A stretch of DNA of 64,000 nt from Synechocystis sp. PCC 6714. Its GTDB lineage: Bacteria; Cyanobacteriota; Cyanobacteriia; Cyanobacteriales; Microcystaceae. The first letter of the stretch is position 1, and every line of letters begins with the position of its first letter. The DNA lies in assembly GCF_000478825.2 (NCBI RefSeq), contig NZ_CP007542.1, positions 2,170,001 through 2,234,000 of the forward strand, given 5' to 3'. This document shows positions 50,126 through 58,896 of this stretch, piece by piece. The notes beneath the pieces were generated by a model. The model had not been told where the DNA came from. It did not search any database and saw only the letters and a program-made list of their open reading frames with translations. A program made the translations under genes and the position numbers.

Positions 50126-51115
50126 ATGAAGCAATTATCTGTGATTGTTGTTGGTGGGGGCCTGTGCGGTTTAATGGCGGCGGTGGTGCTTCAACGTCAG
50201 GGCCTGGGGGTGACGGTGCTCGATAAGGGTAAAGGCATTGGCGGTAGACTTGCCTCCCGGAGACTGCGCCATGGGGACATCCTGGGTTGTTGCGATTTTG
50301 GAGCCCAATATTTCAAGGCTCAACATCCCCTTTTTCTGGCTTGGGTAGAGGATTGGCTGAAAACCGGTGTGGTCAAGGTTTGGGCTGAAGGCATGGGAAC
50401 AGAAACGGGAGCAATACGCAGTGAGGGGGTAAAACTGTATCGAGGGGAGCCGAGTAACCGTAGTTTAGCCCAATACTTAGCCCAAGATTTAAAGGTAATT
50501 AACCAGGAAAGGGTAAATTCTTTCCACTGGCAGGATGGTATTTGGCAAGTTCGTTGTGACTCAGGGCAGTTTTACGTAGGCGATCGCCTGATTGTGACGG
50601 CCCCGTTACCCCAGACCCTAGAATTATTGACAACATCCAACATCAATTTGCCTGCCGATATTCAACAGACCTTAACCGGGGTGGTATATGACCCTTGCTT
50701 TAGTTTGTCTTTACTATTAGAGCAGCCCAGCTTGGTCCCTGATCCCGGTGGACTCTGGTTATCGGGCGAACCTCTGGCATGGATTGCTTGCAGTACGAAA
50801 AAAGGTATTTCCCCCCAAGGTTACGGGGTGACGGTGCAGGCCGGTCCAGAGTTTAGTCGTCATCATTTAAAAACCGATGCCGAACAAGTTATCCAGTTAA
50901 TGACCGAAGCGGCTCACCCCTGGTTGGGCTCTAAAGTACTAAATTCCCATCTCCATCTCTGGCGCTATAGCCACCCCCAAAACTCCCTAGATCAACCCTT
51001 CCTGTTTGGAGATTTTCCCGGGCCAGTTTACTTTGGGGGAGATGCTTTCTGTGGTGGCAAAGTGGAGGGGGCCGCCCTATCGGGACTGGCGATCGCCGAA
51101 CATCTATTGGGTTGA
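50126..51115 (+). CDS. FAD-dependent oxidoreductase, renalase-like
   Basis: This 329-aa flavoprotein has a Rossmann FAD motif at the N-terminus, VVGGGLCGLMAAVVLQ, with an Asp/Lys second motif (LDKGKGIGGRLASRR), and a C-terminal FAD motif VYFGGDAFCGGKVEGAALSG. The layout matches the renalase/amine-oxidase-like NAD(P)-binding group found in cyanobacteria and plants; renalase oxidises alpha/6-dihydro-NAD(P)H isomers. The actual substrate is unknown. The start ATG 50126 is clear. It is divergent from the SH3b gene and converges on prfC with a 32-nt gap. Confidence 0.8.
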   Translation: MKQLSVIVVGGGLCGLMAAVVLQRQGLGVTVLDKGKGIGGRLASRRLRHGDILGCCDFGAQYFKAQHPLFLAWVEDWLKTGVVKVWAEGMGTETGAIRSEGVKLYRGEPSNRSLAQYLAQDLKVINQERVNSFHWQDGIWQVRCDSGQFYVGDRLIVTAPLPQTLELLTTSNINLPADIQQTLTGVVYDPCFSLSLLLEQPSLVPDPGGLWLSGEPLAWIACSTKKGISPQGYGVTVQAGPEFSRHHLKTDAEQVIQLMTEAAHPWLGSKVLNSHLHLWRYSHPQNSLDQPFLFGDFPGPVYFGGDAFCGGKVEGAALSGLAIAEHLLG

Positions 51116-51147
51116 GTACAAACTATCAGATTCGTTGCTGCAATCTT

Positions 51148-52791
51148 TCAAATGGAAGGGGGAATGGCGATCGCACTTAATTTTAAATCTGGGCAATCCC
51201 CTGCAACTTGCTCTAAATTCCACTGATTTTTAAACAGTAAGACCGGAGCATCCCAACGGTCTTTGACCACCACTGTATTGAATAGTCTTCCCGCTTTTTC
51301 TAGGGCATCCCAACCTTCCACTACCCAGCGGGCGAGGGAGAATCCCAACGGTTCCAGGCGGGTTTCCACTCCGTATTCTTCCTGCAAACGATACTGCACC
51401 ACTTCAAATTGTAGTTGTCCCACAGCCGCTAAAATGGGATCCCGTTTACTTTCATCGAGGGATTGGAGAATTTGCACCGCCCCTTCTTCCTGTAACTCTG
51501 CTACCCCTTTCTTAAAGTTTTTATACTGACTAGGATCGGTGGATTTGAGGTAGGCAAATAGCTCAGGAGAAAAGGAAGGAATGGGGGGATAAATTAACTT
51601 TTCCCCAGTGTGTACCGTGTCCCCAATGGTAAACGCCCCCGGATTATTCAATCCAATTACATCCCCTGCATAGGCAATGTCCACCGATTCCCTTTCTTGG
51701 GCAAAAAGCTTTTGGGGCCTGGACAAACGCACTGTTTTTCCCGTTCTGGGATGCTTGACCACCATGTCCTTTTCAAATTTGCCAGAACAAACCCGCAAAA
51801 AGGCAATGCGGTCCCGGTGTTTGGGGTCCATATTAGCCTGGAGTTTGAAGACAAAACCAGAAAATTCTTCGTAGGTGGGTTCAATGGTGCCCCGGTTACT
51901 GTCGTGGGCTTCCGGCTTGGCGGCGTACTGCAAAAAAGCTTGCAAAAATAGTTCTACGCCAAAGTTATTCATGGCACTGCCGAAAAACACTGGGGTCATT
52001 TCTCCAGCATGGACCGCAGGCAAATTGAATTCTGCCCCCACTTCTTCAATTAATTCCAACTCATCTTGAAATTCGGCATATAAATCACTGCCCAGCAAAT
52101 GTTCCAACTGCGGATCATCCAGGGCAACGGTTTGATCAGAAGCTTTTTTACTGCCATGGGTACCCGTACGCTCAAAGAGATGAATGGTTTGGCTCAAACG
52201 GTCATACACCCCCCGGAAACGATCACCGGTGCCGATGGGATAGTTCACCGCATAGGTGGTCATGCCCAGTTCCTGCTCAATTTCGTCCATCAACTCCAGG
52301 GGGGTCAAACTGGGGCGATCAAGCTTGTTGATAAAGGTAAAAATGGGTAAATGGCGCAGACGGCAGACTTCAAAAAGTTTACGGGTCTGGGTTTCTAAAC
52401 CCTTAGCAGCGTCAATTAACATCACCGCATTATCCGCCGCCGCTAGAGTACGGTAGGTATCTTCACTGAAATCTTGGTGCCCCGGGGTATCCAACAAATT
52501 AAGAATTTTGCCCCGGTAGTCGAACTGCAGCACGGTGGAAGTGATGGAAATACCCCGCTGTTGCTCCATGGCCATCCAGTCGGAAGTGGCACTGCGCTGA
52601 CTACGGCGGGCTTTCACTGCCCCTGCTTCTTGGATTGCTCCACCATAAAGCAATAATTTTTCCGTCAGGGTGGTTTTACCCGCATCGGGGTGGGAAATGA
52701 TAGCAAAGTTACGACGGCGATCGACTTCTTGCAAAAGATCGTCCAGAGCTTTATCCGCAGACGGAATGGTTGAAGACAGGGAAGTTTGCAT
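51148..52791 (-). CDS. prfC: Peptide chain release factor 3
   Basis: RF3 is the translational GTPase that removes RF1/RF2 from the ribosome after termination. The 547-aa protein has G1 [15 protein letters not shown], the [20 protein letters not shown] switch, G3 DTPGHQDF and G4 NKLDRP, then the EF-G-like domains II and III. ATG 52791 gives 547 aa, which fits slr1228 as I remember it; earlier starts (52815, 52830) would add hydrophobic residues not seen in RF3. It lies downstream of the Omp85 gene on the opposite side of a 113-nt gap, same strand. No unusual features. Confidence 0.96.
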   Translation of the reverse strand: MQTSLSSTIPSADKALDDLLQEVDRRRNFAIISHPDAGKTTLTEKLLLYGGAIQEAGAVKARRSQRSATSDWMAMEQQRGISITSTVLQFDYRGKILNLLDTPGHQDFSEDTYRTLAAADNAVMLIDAAKGLETQTRKLFEVCRLRHLPIFTFINKLDRPSLTPLELMDEIEQELGMTTYAVNYPIGTGDRFRGVYDRLSQTIHLFERTGTHGSKKASDQTVALDDPQLEHLLGSDLYAEFQDELELIEEVGAEFNLPAVHAGEMTPVFFGSAMNNFGVELFLQAFLQYAAKPEAHDSNRGTIEPTYEEFSGFVFKLQANMDPKHRDRIAFLRVCSGKFEKDMVVKHPRTGKTVRLSRPQKLFAQERESVDIAYAGDVIGLNNPGAFTIGDTVHTGEKLIYPPIPSFSPELFAYLKSTDPSQYKNFKKGVAELQEEGAVQILQSLDESKRDPILAAVGQLQFEVVQYRLQEEYGVETRLEPLGFSLARWVVEGWDALEKAGRLFNTVVVKDRWDAPVLLFKNQWNLEQVAGDCPDLKLSAIAIPPSI

Positions 52792-52904
52792 GGATGGAAA
52801 AAAGTAAGCGGGCATTAGCAATGGGCCCACTCTACCTAGGCTTTAGCTGGGAATATTGTCTCAAGTTACCGGCGGATCTGTCCAATGGCAGTTTTGGCTT
52901 TCTC

Positions 52905-55481
52905 CTAGAACTTCTCGCCAATGCCGAAGTTAATGCGGGATTCCCCTTCACCAGTAAAGCCGAGGTCAATGCGGATGGGGCCCACGGGGGATTGAATCCT
53001 TACCCCTAAACCATAACCAACCCCGGAACCGGGCAGCCCCCGCACGATCGCCGGAAAACCGGGCACTGCTCCCTGGGAACCCAGGTTAGAACCGTAATCC
53101 ACAAATAGGGCCCCTCCCACCGCCGCAATAATGGGAAAACGATATTCCGCTGTGGCTTGGAAGAAACTGCGACCGTTGCCCAGCTCCCCTTCTTGGTAAC
53201 CCCTTACAGAATTACTGCCCCCTAAGATAAACGCTTCATAGGGCGGCAAATCCCCCAACACAGTGCCCGCCTGGACATTGAATGCTACCGTTTGGGGCTG
53301 GGTGGATTCCACCAAACCAAAGCCAGTTAAATCTAGCCAGTCCACAGGAATGTAATAACTGTAACTCCCCCGCAACCGGGTCATCATAATATTGCCTGTA
53401 CCAACGGGAATGGTTTGTTCCGCCCCAAAGCGCACGAGGGAACCACTGGTGGGTTGGAGGGGGTTGTTACGGTTATCTTGGGAAGCTCCAAAGGAAAGGG
53501 TGAACAGTTCATCCACCCCATAGTCACTGAAGGACAGGGGCTGGGAATCAAAACCATTCAGGGGGGCTGAAAAGGGAGACAGGGCCCCGGCGGCATTTTC
53601 TACCCGGACATTTTGGTAACCAAACCCTGCTGATAGGCGCCAATCGGGAGGGGAAAACACATCATCGGCGATCGGTCTAAAAAAGGTCAGCCCTAAACCC
53701 GTACGTACAACCCTAGGACTGTCAAAGCCGTTAAAGGTACGAATAGAGGAATCAGCCCCGTCAAACACCAGGGAGATGGTCCGGCGACGGAACAGATTGG
53801 CGGTGTAGGAAGTGCGGAAGGGATCGCCGCCAATCCAGGGATCAGTGAAACTGACATCAAATAACAATTCCCGCTGACCCACCTGGGCTTCCACGCCGAG
53901 GGTTTGGTTATTACCCCCCAGGTTTTTCTCTTGGTAACTGATGGTTCCAAACAAACCACTGGTGCTACTAATTCCCCCCCCAGCAGCGATGGAACCTGTA
54001 TTACCTTCCACCACATCAACGTTGACAATTACTTCGGTGGGGTCACTGCCAGGATTAAAGGACAGCCGCACGTCTTCAAACAAACCAAGACTATACACCC
54101 GTTGCAAATCTGTCTGGGCCCGGTTGCGGTTAAACACATCCCCCGGTTTAAGGCGCATTTCCCTGGTGATGATGAAATCCCTAGTCCTGCCCTGTACCGG
54201 TTCATCTTCGGAATCAAAGAAGCGCACTTGGATATTTTCCACAATGCCCTCGGCAATGACTAGGGTAACCTGGCCATCGGCCCCTACCTGGGGAGACCCC
54301 ACCACCTGGGCTAGGTCGTAGCCTTGGCTGGAATACCATTCATTGATGGCTTTAATCCCTTCCTGTAATTCTCGGAGGTTGAGGATTTTACCGTACTGTT
54401 CTCCAAAGGTTTCATCCACCACTTCCTGGGGCAGGATACGTTCCTTCCCTTCCGCCACTTCGGGCACTGTGCGGATATCGATACCGGTGAAAACTGGGTT
54501 GGCCTGTACCTCAAAAGTCACCCTCACCCCCAAGGGAGTATCACTGGGGGCTACCCGCACATTACTGAAATAGCCCGTGGCATAGATGGCGTTAACATCT
54601 TCCTGCAATTGACTGCGGGTGGTGGTGCGCCCGGGTTGGGTACGTATGGCGTTATAGACCAATAACTCCAGTTCGGGGGTGGTGCCGGTGATCAAAACCT
54701 CACTGACCAAAACCCTTGGTTCTTCCTGGGCTGGAGCGGGGGTAGTGGTGCTGGGGCCACTAGGGGGCGTAGGCGTAAAGCTGGGTAGGCTTTGGGTGGG
54801 GCCAGGAGTCCCTTCGGTGGTGGTGGGAGGGGCATCGGGGGTAAAGGAGGGGGTTGCCTGTGGCGCTTCTTCCGTTGTTTCGGTGGTTTCTTCCGTCGCC
54901 TCCATCTCCACCGCTTCAACTTCTTCTTCCACCACGGCTTGGGCCATTAGTGGTGATTGCGGCTCAACTTGACCGATCTGATTATCTGTCCTTGCTTCTG
55001 CGGTTAAATTTTCCTGTTCTGCCTGCTGGGCTACCGTCGGAGCAACCTGTCCAACGGTAGTGCTATGGGGTAATTTGTTAGCTTGGTCTAATTGAACGGA
55101 ATCGATGGAGGGAAAATCATCAACTCCACCATCTAAATTTCCGGCATTGATCTCCATTGTCTGGCCCAGGCGATCGCCGTCAATTTGCTCAATTTCAGCA
55201 GGGATAACACTGATCTGGCCATCAAGAGCATTTACGGCGGAGGGGGCAGCTTCCTGGAGAGTTGAATAATTAAAAGCTTCGGACTCGGAAGTAGGGCCAG
55301 GAAAATTGAGGTCTGCAGAGGGGGGAACTAATAACTCGGTGTTTTGCCCCTCCTCTAGCATATTCAAGGGAGAAAATGGCTGAGTTGCCTGGGCTGGAGA
55401 TGCCCCCAGAACAAGACCACTGGTTAACAAAAGAAGTCGATAGTAAGGAGAAAGAGTCACGCTTTTGTTCTGGTTTGACAC
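52905..55481 (-). CDS. Outer-membrane Omp85 (BamA/Toc75-like) protein
   Basis: Omp85 inserts beta-barrel proteins into the outer membrane; the cyanobacterial form is the likely ancestor of plastid Toc75. The 858-aa protein has a signal peptide (about 1-33, cut after AQA), a Pro/Thr/Glu-rich region (about 170-255) unlike E. coli BamA, three POTRA domains (about 260-480, e.g. VLVSEVLITGTTPELELLVYNAI in parts) and a 16-strand barrel (about 500-858) ending in a Phe, as required for outer-membrane insertion. It corresponds to slr1227. GTG 55481 is the start. It could also serve as the export pore for TPS proteins, but a dedicated TpsB usually has two POTRAs; that link is speculation. Confidence 0.92.
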   Translation of the reverse strand: MSNQNKSVTLSPYYRLLLLTSGLVLGASPAQATQPFSPLNMLEEGQNTELLVPPSADLNFPGPTSESEAFNYSTLQEAAPSAVNALDGQISVIPAEIEQIDGDRLGQTMEINAGNLDGGVDDFPSIDSVQLDQANKLPHSTTVGQVAPTVAQQAEQENLTAEARTDNQIGQVEPQSPLMAQAVVEEEVEAVEMEATEETTETTEEAPQATPSFTPDAPPTTTEGTPGPTQSLPSFTPTPPSGPSTTTPAPAQEEPRVLVSEVLITGTTPELELLVYNAIRTQPGRTTTRSQLQEDVNAIYATGYFSNVRVAPSDTPLGVRVTFEVQANPVFTGIDIRTVPEVAEGKERILPQEVVDETFGEQYGKILNLRELQEGIKAINEWYSSQGYDLAQVVGSPQVGADGQVTLVIAEGIVENIQVRFFDSEDEPVQGRTRDFIITREMRLKPGDVFNRNRAQTDLQRVYSLGLFEDVRLSFNPGSDPTEVIVNVDVVEGNTGSIAAGGGISSTSGLFGTISYQEKNLGGNNQTLGVEAQVGQRELLFDVSFTDPWIGGDPFRTSYTANLFRRRTISLVFDGADSSIRTFNGFDSPRVVRTGLGLTFFRPIADDVFSPPDWRLSAGFGYQNVRVENAAGALSPFSAPLNGFDSQPLSFSDYGVDELFTLSFGASQDNRNNPLQPTSGSLVRFGAEQTIPVGTGNIMMTRLRGSYSYYIPVDWLDLTGFGLVESTQPQTVAFNVQAGTVLGDLPPYEAFILGGSNSVRGYQEGELGNGRSFFQATAEYRFPIIAAVGGALFVDYGSNLGSQGAVPGFPAIVRGLPGSGVGYGLGVRIQSPVGPIRIDLGFTGEGESRINFGIGEKF

Positions 55482-55711
55482 GTCCTGACACCCAATTCAA
55501 GCCATCAATGTTGATAAAGATATAAACGAAGTATGGGAAAATTCCCAATAACAACGCCGCGACTGGCTAGGGTTTCGCCGCGATTGCTTGCCCATTATCG
55601 AGTCCAGTCGGTTTCCTGACAAGTGATTTGTGCAAGGTCTTAAACTGGTAGGTTGACCCAGACCCAGTGGAAAGGTTCCAATCAAGGCAAAGGGGAACAG
55701 GAACGGCCGAT

Positions 55712-56443
55712 TCAAGTCTGAAGGCGCTCAATTTGGCTCAAAACCCGTTTTTCCACCGTTTGGTAGGCGGACTCAATTTGGCCCAAATCCCGCCGAAACC
55801 GGTCTTTATCTAGCACCCTAGCCTGGGGATCGCTCTGGGTGTTGTCCCACAAACGGCAGGTATCGGGGCTAATTTCATCGGCTAAAATGATCCTCCCCTG
55901 GCGATCGCCCCCGAATTCCAATTTGAAGTCCACCAGGGTAATGTCGCACTGGGCAAAAAAACGCCGCAGATGTTGGTTAATGTTGAGGGCTAAATCCCTG
56001 AGAGTCTGTAATCCCGCTTCATCGGTTACGCCCAACAGCAAGGCCCGTTCCCAGGTCAGCAGAGGATCCCCCAGGGCATCGTCTTTGAGATAAAACTCCA
56101 CCAACGGAGTTGGCAACACTAAACCTTCTTTTAGACCTGTTTGCTTGCACAAACTACCGGCGGCAATGTTACGCACCACCACCTCTAGGGGAATAATCTG
56201 CACAGCTTTGACCAACATTTGGTCTTCCTGGGGGCAGTCAATGTAGTGGGTGGGAATTCCTAGGGTTTCTAGCCAGCGGAATAGGGCCGCTGAGATGGTG
56301 CAATTGATGGCTCCTTTGCCCTGGATTTGGCCCTTTTTTTGGGCATTGAACGCGGTGGCATCATCCTTAAAAATGGTCAGGAGGACGTCGGGATTCTCTG
56401 TGGGGTAGAGGATTTTTGCTTTGCCTTCGTACAGTTTTTCCAT
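55712..56443 (-). CDS. purC: Phosphoribosylaminoimidazole-succinocarboxamide synthase
   Basis: PurC (SAICAR synthetase) joins aspartate to CAIR in purine synthesis. The 243-aa protein starts MEKLYEGKAKILYPTENPD and has the FKDDATAFNAQKKGQI substrate loop, the EVVVRNIAAGSL motif and LVDFKLEFGG, ILADEISPDTCRLWD signatures. ATG 56443 gives the family start; ATG 56485 would add 14 residues. The enzyme is of the bacterial single-domain type. It is upstream of the Omp85 gene on the same strand (230-nt gap), the same order as slr1226-slr1227 in PCC 6803. It is divergent from the HAD gene. Confidence 0.96.
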   Translation of the reverse strand: MEKLYEGKAKILYPTENPDVLLTIFKDDATAFNAQKKGQIQGKGAINCTISAALFRWLETLGIPTHYIDCPQEDQMLVKAVQIIPLEVVVRNIAAGSLCKQTGLKEGLVLPTPLVEFYLKDDALGDPLLTWERALLLGVTDEAGLQTLRDLALNINQHLRRFFAQCDITLVDFKLEFGGDRQGRIILADEISPDTCRLWDNTQSDPQARVLDKDRFRRDLGQIESAYQTVEKRVLSQIERLQT

Positions 56444-56602
56444 GGAAAAGTTACAAAAATGGACGGAGACCCCTAGGGGCCGCATCTGAACCGATTTTAG
56501 CTGAGATGGGTATTAATACTTGGTGCTGAAGCAGAAAAGATTATCATGGGGTTGTGGGCATGGCCCGTTCCATTGCCCTAGGGAGAAAGAGGCAGGATTT
56601 AA

Positions 56603-57349
56603 ATGTTAAAGGCAGTGTTATTGGACTTCAATGGTGTGGTGATCAATGACGAAGCCATTCACCGGGCCCTCATTGACGATTTATTGCTGAGTGAAAATTT
56701 ACGCCCCCTCACCCCGGCCGATTATCAACAGTTTTGTCTGGGCCGCAGTGACCGGGCTTGTTTGGTAGATTTGTTTGAACATCGTGGCCGGGGTTTGACG
56801 GAAGCCTATCTGCAAAAGCTAATTGACCGCAAGGCAGAAAATTACCATCAAAAATTGGTGGCCTTGGAAACCCTACCCATTTATGATGGACTGCCTGAGT
56901 TTTTGGCCCATCTACAACTACGGCGGTTGGCGATCGCCTTGGTGACGGGGGCCGTGAGAGCAGAGGTGGAATATATCCTAGACCGGGCAGGGCTGAAAAC
57001 TTACTTTCCGGTTATTGTGGCCGGGGACGACATCACTGCCAGTAAACCCCAACCGGATGGTTATCAGTTGGCCATTAATAAGCTCAACCAATGGCGCCAA
57101 AGCCAAGCTGTGGCCAATAGTCTAACCAATGATACCACTCCCCTTTTGCCGGAAAATTGTTTGGCGATTGAGGACACCTTTGCGGGCATTGAAGCGGCCA
57201 AAAAAGCTGGTGTAGCCGTGGTGGGCATTGCCCACACCTATCCCTATCACTTCATGCAAAGGCAAGCTAACTGGGCGGTGGATCGCTTTGATCAACTAGA
57301 CCTAGATCGTTTACAGGTAATTTTTTGCCGCCGTAAACAGCCAGCTTAA
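56603..57349 (+). CDS. HAD-superfamily protein, beta-phosphoglucomutase-like, with altered active site
   Basis: This 248-aa protein has the HAD fold and a helical C1 cap (about 15-90). The nucleophile motif is LLDFNGVVIND: Asp8 is present, but Asn10 replaces the second Asp, the usual general acid/base in phosphatases and mutases. Other motifs are intact: ALVTGAV (motif II), SKPQPDGY (motif III Lys) and IEDTFAGIEAAKKAG (motif IV). The change suggests altered chemistry, slow turnover or a binding role. It is divergent from purC and its stop overlaps that of spkF by 4 nt. The substrate is unknown. Confidence 0.82.
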   Translation: MLKAVLLDFNGVVINDEAIHRALIDDLLLSENLRPLTPADYQQFCLGRSDRACLVDLFEHRGRGLTEAYLQKLIDRKAENYHQKLVALETLPIYDGLPEFLAHLQLRRLAIALVTGAVRAEVEYILDRAGLKTYFPVIVAGDDITASKPQPDGYQLAINKLNQWRQSQAVANSLTNDTTPLLPENCLAIEDTFAGIEAAKKAGVAVVGIAHTYPYHFMQRQANWAVDRFDQLDLDRLQVIFCRRKQPA

Positions 57350-58827
57350 ACTTTACTTAAAATCGCAAATAAGAGTTTTAGAATAAGTAAAAATAGGGCA
57401 ATGGTAATTACCACGGCGATCGCCCCGGCAAGGGCCGCAACAATTACCGTAACTAGGACAGGGAAATCTAACTGGGCCGCCAATGCTAAGATCCATGGCC
57501 AGCGGCTCAGACCCGGTATGGCCAACAAAGCCAAAATGGTTAGGGTATTAAGGCTCAACATTTCCGTTACTTCTAACAGTCGTTTAAATTGAGCCAAAAG
57601 CATCAATGCCACCGCCATCCCCAAAATGCCCAAACTGATATTAGTTTGCGGAAAAATACTCAGAGCAATGATGCCCCAAAAAACGATGGCTGAACCAGTT
57701 AAAGCCCCCTGGAACAAAACTTTAACTACAGGCAAATTTTGCACTGCTTGGCTGATTTTACCCGGTGTTTTTGGCGCCACTGGCGTTGGGATAGAACTGG
57801 CTGAAGCTGGTTGAATTTGGGTCTTAGAACCCTGGGATACGTTTGCGACAGTTCCCGATTGACCTTTATTTCCTTTGCTCCCATCGAGGGCCGATAAAAC
57901 TTCCTCCGCACTGCTGTAGCGGTCCTTAGGAGTGGGCAACAGCAGACGATCAATCACCTCCGCCAAGGACTGACTAACCTTTAAACCAGGCGATCGCCAA
58001 TTCCATTGGTTATGGTAAGCGTCATATAAATCCTGGGCTGTTTTACCCGTCAATAAATAAAGACAGGTGACGGCTAGGGAATATAAATCCGTTGCGGGGT
58101 AGACCTGACTGCCGGTCATTTGTTCTGGCGGAGCAAAACCCATGGAGTAAATGCCGGTGGAACTTTCATTACCTGTCCCTACCCCCGCTGTTACCTGCTT
58201 AACGGCGCCAAAATCCAACAGGTATAATTTACCCTCTTGATCCCGCATTAAATTAGAGGGTTTAATGTCCCGATGAATAGCTCCGGTGCCATGGACAAAA
58301 CTGAGAATATTGAGCATTTCCGTCAACACCCAACGCACTTCCGATTCTTGCATTGGGCCATGTTTTTCAATGGTCTTTTCTAAGTCCTGGCCATTAATAA
58401 ATTCCTGTACCAAATAAAAAAATTGATCCTGTCTCCCCGTACGGGGATTGTCTACCAGGAGGGGAAAGTAGGCAAACAAATCGGGAATCTGACCATGGCG
58501 ATTGCCCAACTTTTCCAACACCACCGCTTCCCTTTCAAACAGGGACAAAGCCAAATCCAATTGTTGCTGATTTAAATTGCCCGACGGCTGAAACTGTTTA
58601 ACTACGCAAAAGGGCATGGTGGGGGTAAATCGGTCCAGGGCTAGATAGGCTGCTCCAAACCCTCCCTGGCCTAATAATTTAACCGGCAAATATCGGCCCG
58701 CCAAGATTAAAGGCATCCGACAACTGGTGCAAAACTTTTGTGGCGCCGTTTGCAGAGTGTTGCGGTTATCTAGGTCAGGAAAAGAATTTAAACGGGCACA
58801 ACCGGGGCGGGTGCAGAGCAGATCCAT
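57346..58827 (-). CDS. spkF: Serine/threonine protein kinase SpkF type
   Basis: This 493-aa membrane-anchored eukaryotic-type kinase has an N-terminal zinc ribbon (Cys5, Cys10, Cys33, Cys36), then a kinase domain (about 44-310) with GQGGFG loop (53-58), Lys77, catalytic HRDIKPSN (185-192) and DFG (205-207). A Ser/Pro/Gln linker (about 312-355) leads to a C-terminal region with three or four hydrophobic helices (about 370-490). All catalytic residues are intact. It corresponds to slr1225 (SpkF). The activation segment reads GAVKQVTAGVGTG. Targets are unknown. It converges on the HAD gene with a 4-nt overlap. Confidence 0.88.
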   Translation of the reverse strand: MDLLCTRPGCARLNSFPDLDNRNTLQTAPQKFCTSCRMPLILAGRYLPVKLLGQGGFGAAYLALDRFTPTMPFCVVKQFQPSGNLNQQQLDLALSLFEREAVVLEKLGNRHGQIPDLFAYFPLLVDNPRTGRQDQFFYLVQEFINGQDLEKTIEKHGPMQESEVRWVLTEMLNILSFVHGTGAIHRDIKPSNLMRDQEGKLYLLDFGAVKQVTAGVGTGNESSTGIYSMGFAPPEQMTGSQVYPATDLYSLAVTCLYLLTGKTAQDLYDAYHNQWNWRSPGLKVSQSLAEVIDRLLLPTPKDRYSSAEEVLSALDGSKGNKGQSGTVANVSQGSKTQIQPASASSIPTPVAPKTPGKISQAVQNLPVVKVLFQGALTGSAIVFWGIIALSIFPQTNISLGILGMAVALMLLAQFKRLLEVTEMLSLNTLTILALLAIPGLSRWPWILALAAQLDFPVLVTVIVAALAGAIAVVITIALFLLILKLLFAILSKV

Positions 58828-58896
58828 TGGCTGGTGGCGGTTTGATAGGTTTAGGCACAGAACTCAGCCCCAGTTTATCTTGTTTTTTTACTTGCC

